NCBI GenBank assembly: GCA_026874595.1
Contig: CM049306.1
Span: 28,697,519-28,761,518, forward strand
Direction of reading: 5' to 3'
Length of the DNA stretch: 64,000 nt
From: Sipunculus nudus
Lineage: Eukaryota; Annelida; Sipuncula; Golfingiida; Sipunculidae
A program made the translations under genes and the position numbers. A model generated the notes under the pieces. The model did no database searches, had not been told where the DNA came from, and saw nothing but the letters and a program-made list of their open reading frames with translations. The stretch's first letter is position 1, and every line of letters begins with the position of its first letter. Below are positions 36,586-46,030 of the stretch, in pieces.

Positions 36586-36965
36586 AAACAAAGAAACACA
36601 CATAAGCACACAAACATACATTTGGCGGAGACAATAAAATTCTTGCTTTGTAAGATTTAATTAGAAAAAGCTAACGGAGTTATCGCATACATTGCAGCAT
36701 CAGCTAAGCTTAAACCAAATCAGAAACAGAAGACTCCCCCTCAATAGGCTGATGGATTTTCACACACTTCGTGACGACCAGTAGATCTCACGAATGCCAC
36801 GTGATCGATTGTCCACCAACTGGCCGGCTGCCTGATAACCGACGGACCGTGTTAACATTGTTATTGGCAAACTTGAGTTCTTTATCTGACCAAGGAATAA
36901 CCGTAAGAAAAACTTTCAATGAAAACCACTGCAGGGTTTACAGTTTATTTTTTAATACCTTTCTC

Positions 36966-36968
<3 letters not shown>

Positions 36969-37003
<35 letters not shown>
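36969..37003. repeat. (CA)n microsatellite
   Basis: About 17 CA dinucleotides followed by a few TA. Threonine/histidine and valine/cysteine frames over it are artefacts. Confidence 0.95.
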
Positions 37004-37009
<6 letters not shown>

Positions 37010-37026
37010 GATATATATAAAACATA

Positions 37027-37128
37027 TCATATAACAAATTGTGCTAGACCAAATAATGTTATTGAGGTCGGACCCCAAAATCATATAACAAATTCTGCTA
37101 TACCAAATAATGTTATTGGGCATTCTGA
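37027..37128. repeat. 54-bp tandem duplication
   Basis: TCATATAACAAATTxTGCTA with ACCAAATAATGTTATTG occurs at 37027 and again at 37081. Confidence 0.8.
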
Positions 37129-37129
37129 T

Positions 37130-40100
37130 TATCAATATCCGTTACCGTAGCTGTTATTTAATATTCTCACGTCATATCACCAGTAATATGTGTGTGACCC
37201 ACTCTTTGTTTAATGTGAAATATGTTTCTCCCTTACTGATACCGGTAGCTCAGTATATTCAGATACTTAAATTCTGTCTCTGTGATTGCAGGTTCAAATA
37301 CATGTGGCCTGATGATAGTCGCATTTATAATAAATGCAACATGAAACCTCAGGTAGCCACAAACATGAAAGCCACTCGAATCCAATGTGTGTGTGTGTGT
37401 ACTTAATCACTTTAAAATCACTACCTGCTGTTTCCGTACAGTTAAACATCATGTTTCAAATCAGTCTAACATGACCTATTCATCTTTTTTCTCCGTTTCT
37501 GTGATCATGAACTTGGCCGTCTTAAAAAGGCAAAGGCTCTAATGGCTATTAACGGAATGAGAAAAACGCTTCGAGTGTAAGTGGTCTGTTAAATTGATAA
37601 CTTTTTCCAAGTTATGCCAGAAAAAACGAAGGTAATTTAATCTGTCTAATTACTCACCAGTGCCTTTGAGTAAAACAACTTAAATAAACGAGGGATATGT
37701 GCCTTTGATTGGCGAAGTGGCAAGAAAATAAGAAGAGGCTTTTGTCCGAATATTCTGAGGCACTGACGATACTTTTTCACAAAAGGTTCTCAGACACTAA
37801 ATCCAAATGTTCGCTGGTTCCTGAAGTGAGCTTAAGCCGAGGACAAGACTTACCTTACTATGTTTAATCACTATAACCTGCCAGGAATTTAGATTGTATG
37901 GTAAATTAAACATTACAGTTTCTAACCCGCTTCAATGCTATCATTCCCAGAAGTCACATGGTGTTCTTTACATTTAATTGAATATATGTACAAAGGGAAT
38001 AGATTTTCTTCCGGTTTACACTACACAACAGTGTTAAAGCTATTTTTTTTAAATTTACATATGTTAATGCCTCTCAGTTTAAAATAATCATCTGTTGTTA
38101 CATTAATTGTTATCCTATCCTAAAATCAATATTGGTTTAACTTCCAAGAAAGCCCATATGGAAACTTAAATTTATAAGAGGAATTGAGATTATATAATAT
38201 ACCTTTTTATAAATTAATTGATAGTTAAAATTAATTAAATCTCTCGCATTTTCTAAAATTATTTAATTCTAGAAGCGTATTCCCGCGTGAAATATGTGGA
38301 TAAATTAACTGGGAATAAGTCAGAATATCTGAATAAAAGACAATCTTTACAAATTCTATGTTTTACATTAAACACCTGAGGACTATGTATTTAAAAGAGT
38401 CACGTTATAACTGTATAATGTGACACGACGTAAAATATTGTCAGCATGCTCGCATGAATTATCAAACCATTGTATAACCGTACCTATTGGTCCGACAGGG
38501 AATGCTTGAGTCAGCGGACCAGACAGAAACTCAAATCAAGGTGTTCTTGGTTGGATGAGAGAGAGGCAACCGCAAAAAAACCCCAGACACCCGGTGTCAT
38601 CTGCAGATCGAGGAAAAAGGTTTATCTGGAGATGCAGCGGGACATAGATTGAGACACTGAGAAATGTGTCACTCTGTACCTCTCTTTTACTATGAAATTG
38701 GGTAAAAATGATTTGACTATTATTTTGTGACGTTTGGGTAGTCTGTGCTAAACCTATTCCCAGGATTGTCGGTATGTTTCATCAAGCGATTCCGCAAAAC
38801 GACCTGCGGAAGATTTCTTTCCTCTGTAGTGTAGAGAGGTCTCTTTGTATATCGATGGTTAATGTACGCTTTGAGAACCTTTATCTGTATGTTGTAAACA
38901 TGAAATGAGTATCGGATGGCATTAACAAAAAGATTAATTCAAGCAGATTTTTTTTCTTCAAATGGTACATAAATCAGCAGTTTTAAAAGCATTGTCCTTA
39001 AAACGCTAGGGGAATAAGGACGAGTAGTAATACTTAAAGCAACAATTAAAAAGTTTAAATATAAACTGTTATAATATCTGGATTTATTACCGTGGTCCAG
39101 CACAGAAATCCAGACGAGCGCTTCGATTATATAACCTTACAATTGTATAACGGAAACCTTCATCCTCCTTTAGTTTATAATAAAACCTAAGACCAATATT
39201 TACTTCCTTAAAAATAACATTTAATGTGGCTAAAGATTAAAAGGAACAGGCTTAATTATTTTAAGATTTTCCCTAAGCACATTTATATAGGTTTGGTTCA
39301 CGTATTTACTGTTAGTTAATTTTGTATAGAAAAATGTGATTATCATAGAGCCTTGAACTCACACATGATGATTTATGTCCTAGCCTTACAGCAGATTTAT
39401 TTCCAAGTATCATTGAGTCCTATATTTTTTTCATAAACTAGATGAAGGACAGTGGTGTAGCTGAAATAGCAATGGTCATTTTGGAAGGGTCTATGTTTCT
39501 AAAATATTGACCTGAACACTTGTCCGGGAAGTCCGGTTTAGGCTTACCCAATGGAAAGATCACTTGAATCTCTGAAATCCTTGCTTGACACTCTCCACTC
39601 ATTCATTGGCGAAATACTTGGGGAAACTGCACATGGTGCGGTTAAATAGGGTATACGCGAGGCGATCGATTCACGTTAGGAGGCAGCGCCGTCAGTCTAG
39701 CTCTGGCTGTGGGTTAGGAGGACAGCAGCTCTCTGCGTGGACGTACTTAGCCAACTTTTCAGAATCTCTCACACAAGCCGCGTGGTGATGAGGACATATG
39801 ACATCACTGGCTTATGTCTTCTCAACTAATGATTTAACACCCAGTTGGATGGTATAACATTTATATACAGGATTACAACTTACCCCTGAAGGCTTCTGCT
39901 AGTAACTGAAGTTACATGCCAAGGCTCAATTCAACTTCTATTTAGTTATTTGTATATTGTTCTGGTAAAGTGGTGGCAGCCCAGGACGTTTGACTGTATC
40001 AGTGATAAACGGACCCGTTGTTCTGTAAGTACTACTTCGTATTTAAAAGGGGTAAACATAAACTGATAATGTTTTATCATATCATATGATCATTGTCATC

Positions 40101-40560
40101 ATTTTAATAAGATTTCAGGATTTATTGCTCTATGCACCACACATTTGAGGAATAATTTATATTCTTGTGTGATAAAGCTTGTGCATTTTTTATTCTTCCC
40201 AGAATCACCAAAAAATGCGGCTGAAGAATTGGAATTTACCAACATGGATATACTTCATTCAAGTTCATTGCTTGATTCCAAGTACCATGACCAACAGGAG
40301 TAAATCTCCCCACTAGGTATTTGTATATCTGAAACGAAAGTATTCATCGGGTAACAGACCGCTAGGCAGAAGTGTACACATGTATGGGACTACTGTAATA
40401 CTTCTAGGAAACATCATTAGGGTACTGTTATGAGAAGCCAACCATCTCGGCTGACTTTGCCTCCAAGCTCCGTACCACTCGAGAAGGGAGGTGGCCTGAT
40501 GTGTGCCGGCGTGTAATGCATGCGGCCAGATTTCTTATTCTGCCGCCAAGACTACTAGTT
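37130..40560. other. Upstream region of the receptor exon
   Basis: No long frame is convincing. A GTAAGT at 40025 and a pyrimidine-rich acceptor ending TTCTTCCCAG at about 40201 could bound a 5' UTR intron of the downstream receptor gene; this is only a splice-signal observation. No TATA box is evident close to the start codon. Confidence 0.35.
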
Positions 40561-40623
40561 ATGAGTCATAATGGCCGAAGCGCCTTCCAAAATGGCCATC
40601 ACACAAAGTTTAAACTACGATGA
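40561..40623 (+). promoter_or_regulatory. Upstream ORF overlapping the receptor start codon
   Basis: ATG at 40561 opens a 20-codon frame (MSHNGRSAFQNGHHTKFKLR, stop TGA 40621-40623) in a different phase. It begins 10 bp before the receptor ATG and ends 53 bp inside the receptor coding sequence. If transcription starts upstream of it, scanning ribosomes would meet this ATG first, a layout that usually lowers translation of the main frame. Its context is GTTATGA, with a pyrimidine at -3, which favours leaky scanning. Confidence 0.5.
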
Positions 40624-40918
40624 GATTATTAATTCAAACACCACGTCTAAGTTAAGTGGAGAAAAACCTCATTTTCTCGGCGACTTATCGGAACTTTCTT
40701 TCCAAACAGAGATTACGACATCGCTACCGTTTGGTGCTTTTCGCGCTCTAAATGAAAGTTCGTACGTGTGGTCAAATCGTTCTAGGACTAGTGAACCGAC
40801 ACGGGATCTCTGGAAAGATATACCTCTGGGTGTTGTACTCGGGTTATTATGTTTAATGACCTTTATTGGGAATGCTATGGTGCTGCATGCTGTACGGACA
40901 GACAGAAGACTGCAGTCG
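40571..40918 (+). CDS. Rhodopsin-class GPCR, first coding exon (biogenic-amine-like)
   Basis: The exon encodes 116 residues from ATG 40571 to a consensus GTGAGT donor at 40919, phase 0. An in-frame TGA nine bases upstream makes this the first possible Met. Residues 1-82 form an extracellular N-terminus with no signal peptide and three N-glycosylation sequons (N23-T-T, N61-E-S, N69-R-S). Residues 84-108 are transmembrane helix 1 with the G100-N101 pair (N1.50 of class A receptors). RTDRRLQS follows, the start of intracellular loop 1, where amine, muscarinic and histamine receptors have (R/K)xLQ(T/S)V. It acts at the plasma membrane and would couple a small ligand to G proteins. The ligand cannot be told from this exon. 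Helices 2-7 are not in the remaining 23 kb, so the gene must continue beyond the window. Confidence 0.87.
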
Positions 40919-41204
40919 GTGAGTACAGTATTTAGATAAAATATACATATTATGAAAATATCAATGTCTTTTTTTTGTGTAAGCTTAACCAAGCAATACA
41001 TATGCATTAGAAATGACTGAAAAATCGAAATTTTACTTGTATATTAGTCATGAATTCGAAATTGCATTCAAAATAAAACCCTAACACCTGACTGATTAAC
41101 AACAATATGCATATGCATCCCATTAAATGTGTTTAACACCTCTTTCGCGCAGTCAATATTTATTCGATTTCAAAGGTCGGATATCAGTTTAAAACATTAG
41201 GAAA

Positions 41205-41262
41205 TGTTATCAGGCAGTTGCACTACCGATCACCAAGTCCCGGGTTGAACCCGCCAGAGTAC
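41205..41262 (+). other. tRNA-like remnant (possible SINE head)
   Basis: CAGGCAGTTGCACTACCGAT is followed at tRNA-like spacing by AGTCCCGGGTTGAACCCGCC, whose GGGTTGAACCC resembles a box B/T-arm. The acceptor stem does not close and no tail was identified, so this is a weak SINE or tRNA-pseudogene call. The rest of 40919-42270 shows nothing else. Confidence 0.3.
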
Positions 41263-42298
41263 CGTAGGCAAAATGATGAAATCCCGACAACAGCATTTTC
41301 TTATTTCAACATAGGCCTAATCTTGGCCCAGTTAATAAAATATCCGGAATCCAGGAGGTTTAAATGATTACATATCATACCTTTCGTATTGTTACCTTAA
41401 AGGGGTCCAATCACCTATAAAGCAAGTTGCTTTAAGCTAGTTGCTAAATAGCTTCTTCCCTATAAAATAAATCTGTACCTGCCAAAATATTGCTTTGAAA
41501 CTGTTTGCTTACTTCTGTACACGAGTGTTAAAAATAGTCAACCGGGCGCGATCGCAGGTGTAAACATAAACACAGTGCGTTGGGCCGCGTGCTGCGCGAA
41601 GCCACATCACGTGCCAATCTGGAGATGCTCTGACTGACTTGGTTAAAAATGTAATACATGTTCCCGCTGGCTAAAACATCGCGTGCTGCCCCTCTTAATC
41701 GGACCTCCGGTTACGCGGCCTTGTTATGGTGAACAGACTATGTTTACCGACACGCAGGGTTATAACATGGTGTTAAACCATCGTATGCGAGGAAATGAGA
41801 CTCTGTGCTGGAATGGTTTTGCTGGGAAACATTTGTATAAAGCAAGAGTGAACTGATAGTGTGAAAGAATAGGAATATTATTGCTCCTGATTATGTCTAT
41901 TTAATCTTCATTGGAAAGACAGCAACGCGACATGGATATCCTTAAAATATGAAAGATAAAGAAAATCTACCATTTGAACACTGTAGCTCATAAAATTGAA
42001 ATACTCTGAGACTAGTAGCAGGTTTAGCAAAAAACAAGCGTGAAGAACAAGTCGACTGAAGCCGATAGCATCTCGTATAGCTCAAAGCTCAGTCTGTTGT
42101 CTAGACAGAAACAACCAACATATGTCGGTCTTACTTGACATTCACACAATTATGTCTTTGGTTCGATCTTCACGGATATACATATTTGCAGCTTTTCTTT
42201 AAAAAAGTTTACAAACAAACAGTAATAAGAAACGTACACTGATGATAACCTGTTTAAAGAGGAAACGATACATTTTGTATATATATATATATATTATT

Positions 42299-42334
<36 letters not shown>

Positions 42335-42338
42335 ATAC

Positions 42339-42468
42339 GTTGTATAGCCGTGTTAGTCTATAGTCGAAGTATTGGTAAAGAGAAAGAGTGACGCCTTTTA
42401 GAAAGACTAACTTGTTTATTAACACATTAATACACAAGTTAGTCTATCTAAAAAGCATTTATCTTTTT

Positions 42469-42472
<4 letters not shown>
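42339..42472. mobile_element. Hairpin-bearing element end, Penelope-like in appearance
   Basis: TTGTATAGCCGTGTTAGTCT is followed by a long imperfect hairpin. The left arm 42377-42415 (AAAGAGAAAGAGTGACGCC, then GACTAACTTGT) pairs with 42434-42472 (ACAAGTTAGTC, then ATCTTTTTCTTT) around an 18-base loop. The phrase CGTGTTAGTCT and terminal hairpins recall 3' ends of Penelope-like elements as I remember them; no reverse transcriptase or GIY-YIG frame is present. TA tracts flank it (42278-42333 and 42474-42513). Confidence 0.45.

Positions 42473-42473
<1 letters not shown>

Positions 42474-42513
<40 letters not shown>
42474..42513. repeat. (TA)n microsatellite
   Basis: Alternating TA directly after the hairpin element. 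Confidence 0.9.
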
Positions 42514-42514
<1 letters not shown>

Positions 42515-42577
42515 TTATATATTGTACAAGCTTTAAACAAATTCATGCAGGAATATTTCTGGATCTTTTAGTGCGAT

Positions 42578-42633
42578 TCTGATTGAAAGATCCCGTCTGA
42601 TTGAAAGACCACGTCTGATTGAAAGACCCCGTC
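42578..42633. repeat. Three 18-bp tandem units
   Basis: TCTGATTGAAAGAxCxCG starts at 42578, 42596 and 42614. Because the period is a multiple of three, the minus-strand frame gives a six-residue repeat (RRGLSI). No wider gene supports it. Confidence 0.75.
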
Positions 42634-42983
42634 TCGTAAATAGCTGACACAGATAAGTTTTGAATATGTAGATTGAATATGCAAGTATTCGGGAACGAGC
42701 GCACGCAACCACACATCTACAAAACCGTAGCATTATTGGCTTGACCGTTGTCTCTTACCTTACTTCCTGCTTTAGAGATTTATGGGAATATATCAAGCAA
42801 ACCTGCCAAAGTTGTAATGCTTATGTTGTGTATTATTATATTTCCGTTTTGTGTATAAACAAAGAAACCTTTCTTTACGGGCCCTTCTTTATTACGTCAC
42901 TGCTCTGTTACGACCACCTAAAACAGTCCCTTCTAAAACGACGGTCACCTCTCTTTATGGCCCCCTCAAGAGCCAATGTTTTA

Positions 42984-42984
<1 letters not shown>

Positions 42985-43014
<30 letters not shown>

Positions 43015-43024
43015 GCTCTCTCAG

Positions 43025-43101
<77 letters not shown>
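42985..43101. repeat. Compound (CT)n-(TA)n microsatellite
   Basis: (CT)n at 42985-43021 with two interruptions runs directly into (TA)n at about 43025-43101. All four long frames over it are artefacts. Confidence 0.95.
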
Positions 43102-43102
<1 letters not shown>

Positions 43103-43977
43103 CCCCACTTTGCCATGACCCAGTCTAAAACGACTTCCACGCTATAATGACCACATATTTGGGTCCCGTTTCGAGAATCAACGGTCTTGTCACACCTTCT
43201 AATAATTTCTGTAAAGATATATCTATTTTTAATATATGCATGCATGTGTGTGCTCAAGTAAACTTATGTAAAATTCAAATTTCCGCAATATTCTTCATAT
43301 TGCCGTCTTGAGATTTTTTAAAACTAATTTCGAACATTTTGCAATGACAAAGCCTTTCAACAATAGTATTGTTGCTGTCGTTTGAATGTTACCCAATCTC
43401 GTTTCTCAGATTACGTTGGTTTTCATCAGAAGGCTGAGACGTCGCAGCCAACTGAGAAGCATGTATCAGCCCCCAGTTTATGGCTCCATCCAGAAGCGGA
43501 GCCGTTTACTTAACAGGGAATAATTGATTTCATTGCCTTGTTTAAGATATCTAGGCGTGCACAGTGCTCCTCAGCGTACATGATCGGGAGCAGTAAACGT
43601 CTGAAGGACTTTTGTTCTGTTAGGTCATTTGGCGGTTCTGCAAACTTAAAACGCCAAATAATATCTGCTTTGTTTTTTTTCCTCGAAACATCACGTCCTA
43701 TCAGTGCTTTAAATTTTTCCAACGAAATACAAACAATTCACGAAAAATACATGAGAGAGGTTTGTTTTGGTGTCCGATGGTTTATTGTTGTTACCCTTCC
43801 TTCTTTGAATTCTAGTGAATAGTACATTGTCAAACCTTAAACATGGCCACCAAAGAAAATCGTCTGTTCATACATACTTTATTAAAACCTTTGTTGTTTA
43901 TACATTTATTAAAATGACAAAATCCATTTCCAATTAAATATAGAATCATTATCTTGATTTATTAAGTCTACGCCGCA

Positions 43978-44007
43978 ATTATTATTATTATTATTATTAT
44001 TATTATT
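43978..44007. repeat. (ATT)n microsatellite
   Basis: About ten ATT triplets. Confidence 0.95.
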
Positions 44008-44094
44008 TTTAAATATATTATTATCTTTTACACACATCATGCATATAATTGAACCCACATACAAAATCTTTTTCATTGGGACATCATGTCACAT

Positions 44095-44260
44095 CGTGTG
44101 CTCGTTTTGATGAAGTGCTTATGGTGTCGCCCTGGGTCGGCTGATTAAGTAGGGCCTGTGGGGCTCCCGTGGGGACAGTCACGTCCCGGGGTGCCACCCC
44201 GCATGTGATCGCCATCCAATGATTACTACGTCCAGTTATTCAAGCAGCCACACGCGAATC
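44095..44260. other. GC-rich island with a 15-bp palindrome
   Basis: This stretch stands out as GC-rich in an AT-rich setting. CGGGGTGCCACCCCG at 44187-44201 is a perfect palindrome about a central C. No RNA family or exon is recognised. Confidence 0.5.
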
Positions 44261-44618
44261 GGCCGTCGTCATGTCAGGTACGGATGAACGATGCCAAATT
44301 ACCTTAAACCAACCAAGAAAAGCAATTACTCAGCGTTTTCATCCGTTCTGCACAAGGTTTACTCGGACAAATTCCGTCGGTCACAAGCTTCATAATTTCT
44401 TGCTACTACGACGGAAGTTTCCGGACAAGCCTGTCTGGGACCAGTTTTTATGAGGTAACGTCCATTTCATCAAACATTCGTTTCCATTTATCAATGACAG
44501 AATGAAACAGTTCAGCTATATTACTGAAGAAGAGAACTGGACTTTATCAACTGGTTTCCTGCAATAAACAACTGCTAGAGTGCATTATGGTATGACACAA
44601 GAGCTTTATAATTATACA

Positions 44619-44925
44619 AATACAGAGGAATCAAATTTTTTTAGACATTTTTACTACTACGTAGTTTCGTGCAACATGTTGTTTTATTCATCAGGTAAGA
44701 CTGTCTGATTGAAATGGTATGTTCATCTATGAATTACATGGTATGAACCATACGAGCGTCCCAAGCGCCCATGTCATGTTTAAGGGTCTATATTTTTTTT
44801 GTAAACATAAGAAATGCAGCATCCAGCACAGCAACAGTAACACATGAAAGCAGATAAATCTTCATCTGCTCCAGGAAGGTATCTACTGATGCATGATGGG
44901 TTTAACTACACTGAATCCTTAAAAT
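44619..44925 (-). mobile_element. Retrozyme-like hammerhead repeat, copy 2 (inverted)
   Basis: The reverse complement of this interval aligns with 36215-36520 from end to end, sharing TCTGCTTTCxTGTGTTACTG, GGCGCTTGGGACGCTCGTAT and GTTCATACCATGTA. It contains a decayed hammerhead (44641-44708). With copy 1 it forms an inverted pair about 8.1 kb apart that brackets the receptor exon. Confidence 0.72.
44641..44708 (-). ncRNA. Decayed hammerhead ribozyme
   Basis: On the minus strand CTGATGA (44694-44688) and GAAA (44668-44665) are kept, as are helix III (loop ACGT) and the proximal TTAC/GTAA helix I. Helix II has lost its closing G-C pairs: the expected GTG is ATA opposite CAC, giving two A-C mismatches, and one pair of outer helix I is also lost. 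G-to-A changes explain these differences. It is probably slow or inactive. Confidence 0.7.
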
Positions 44926-45758
44926 ATTGTAACATGTAAGTGCATCACAATCATTACAAAAATATCAGAAAATTTGCGTTCGGAAGTCTTTTCTTGCATA
45001 ATATTATTGAGCTATCTGCTGACAAGACATTTCCACAGTTTATATCTAATGAATATGGCACAATTAATATCATATGATTAATCTTTTTTCCGTCACATTG
45101 TGGAACCCAGCCAGGAGGCAGAAATTTCATAGTTGATTAGGTTTTTTAAACAATTCAGAACCTGCTTTCTCTATATTAAGAAAATTTGGAGGCGGGTAAA
45201 ATATGATAAAATCCTTGTAAGGTTATGGGAGAGGGGAAAGTCGCTCGTCACACGCACATATACATTGAGAAGGAAATTCACCCCTCGTTCATGAGAAATG
45301 GAGCTCGTATAATTTTATAGAGAAAATGCATTTAATCTTTTCGCAATGATATACTTTCAACGTGAATATAATTTAAATATAAATTAATTTAATTGAACTA
45401 AATATATTTATTGTAATTTATTACAATATTACATCTTTTTTTATGCTTAGAACACCTGAACCATATTAAAGTAATCGCAGATGTCATAACAAATATGGCA
45501 AAATAATACTGAATTGATTTAATGCGAGTATTCGGATGGAACGTAGCGATAAGACAATAGGGATTACTAGTTATTTCACTTCTTGATATGTTAGCTATGG
45601 ACAAGTTCTGCCCCTGAGTTAAGGTGGTACAGGTTACTGGCAGCTTCATGATAGAATTATTGTACCAATAATGGAATGGAATTGCCAGACATATCAGCAC
45701 TATTTATTTTGCACTGTGATAGACATAGATACCTATAAAGCTCAGAAGCAGAGCTTAC

Positions 45759-45896
45759 ACGGCGGACAATGTGGATTTGATGAAGAACGCTTCTTGTCGT
45801 GGTAACGAGTTGCACGTCGGCACTGGAGATCACCCAACGTGACTGCGGCTGACAGCTCATGAAATAGACCAGCATTTGTCTCTGCATAGCACAGCC
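45759..45896 (-). CDS. Possible internal exon, unidentified protein
   Basis: A 138-bp interval on the minus strand lies between an acceptor (TTAATATTGTATGTACAG) and a GTAAGC donor, phase 0 at both ends, open for 46 codons. It includes QRQMLVYFMSC and SRWVISSADVQLVTTTRSVL. A second frame (LCYAETNAGLFHELS onwards) is also open across the interval, so the frame is uncertain. No family is recognised, and no partner exons were found nearby. The acceptor tract is only moderately pyrimidine-rich. Confidence 0.3.
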
Positions 45897-45965
45897 CTGT
45901 ACATACAATATTAAAGCCACACAGCAACAAATTGCTCCTTTTCAGTGAATGAACATTTTGTACTC

Positions 45966-46030
45966 GGGTAATAATGCTAATTGGTGCTCTTGCCTCGCTC
46001 GTGTCTTAAAAAACCTTGGGTTAAAGTCCG
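45966..46030 (+). other. tRNA-like remnant (possible SINE head)
   Basis: GCTAATTGGTGCTCTTGCCT (box A-like) and CTTGGGTTAAAGTCC (box B-like, one change from GGGTTCAAGTCC) are spaced as in a tRNA. No body or tail was identified. Confidence 0.3.

Noticed and set aside
40562-40568. AP-1-like TGAGTCA at the receptor start
   Set aside because: It overlaps the upstream ORF start by chance-level sequence; a single 7-mer at this place is not evidence of a regulatory site.
43510-43722. 70-residue minus-strand frame rich in charged residues
   Set aside because: It has no ATG, begins just after a stop, has no acceptor with a pyrimidine tract, and the other strand is open too.
45398-45700. 100-residue minus-strand frame with a hydrophobic segment
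   Set aside because: The possible membrane segment is explained by AT-rich codons; no signal, family or splice structure.
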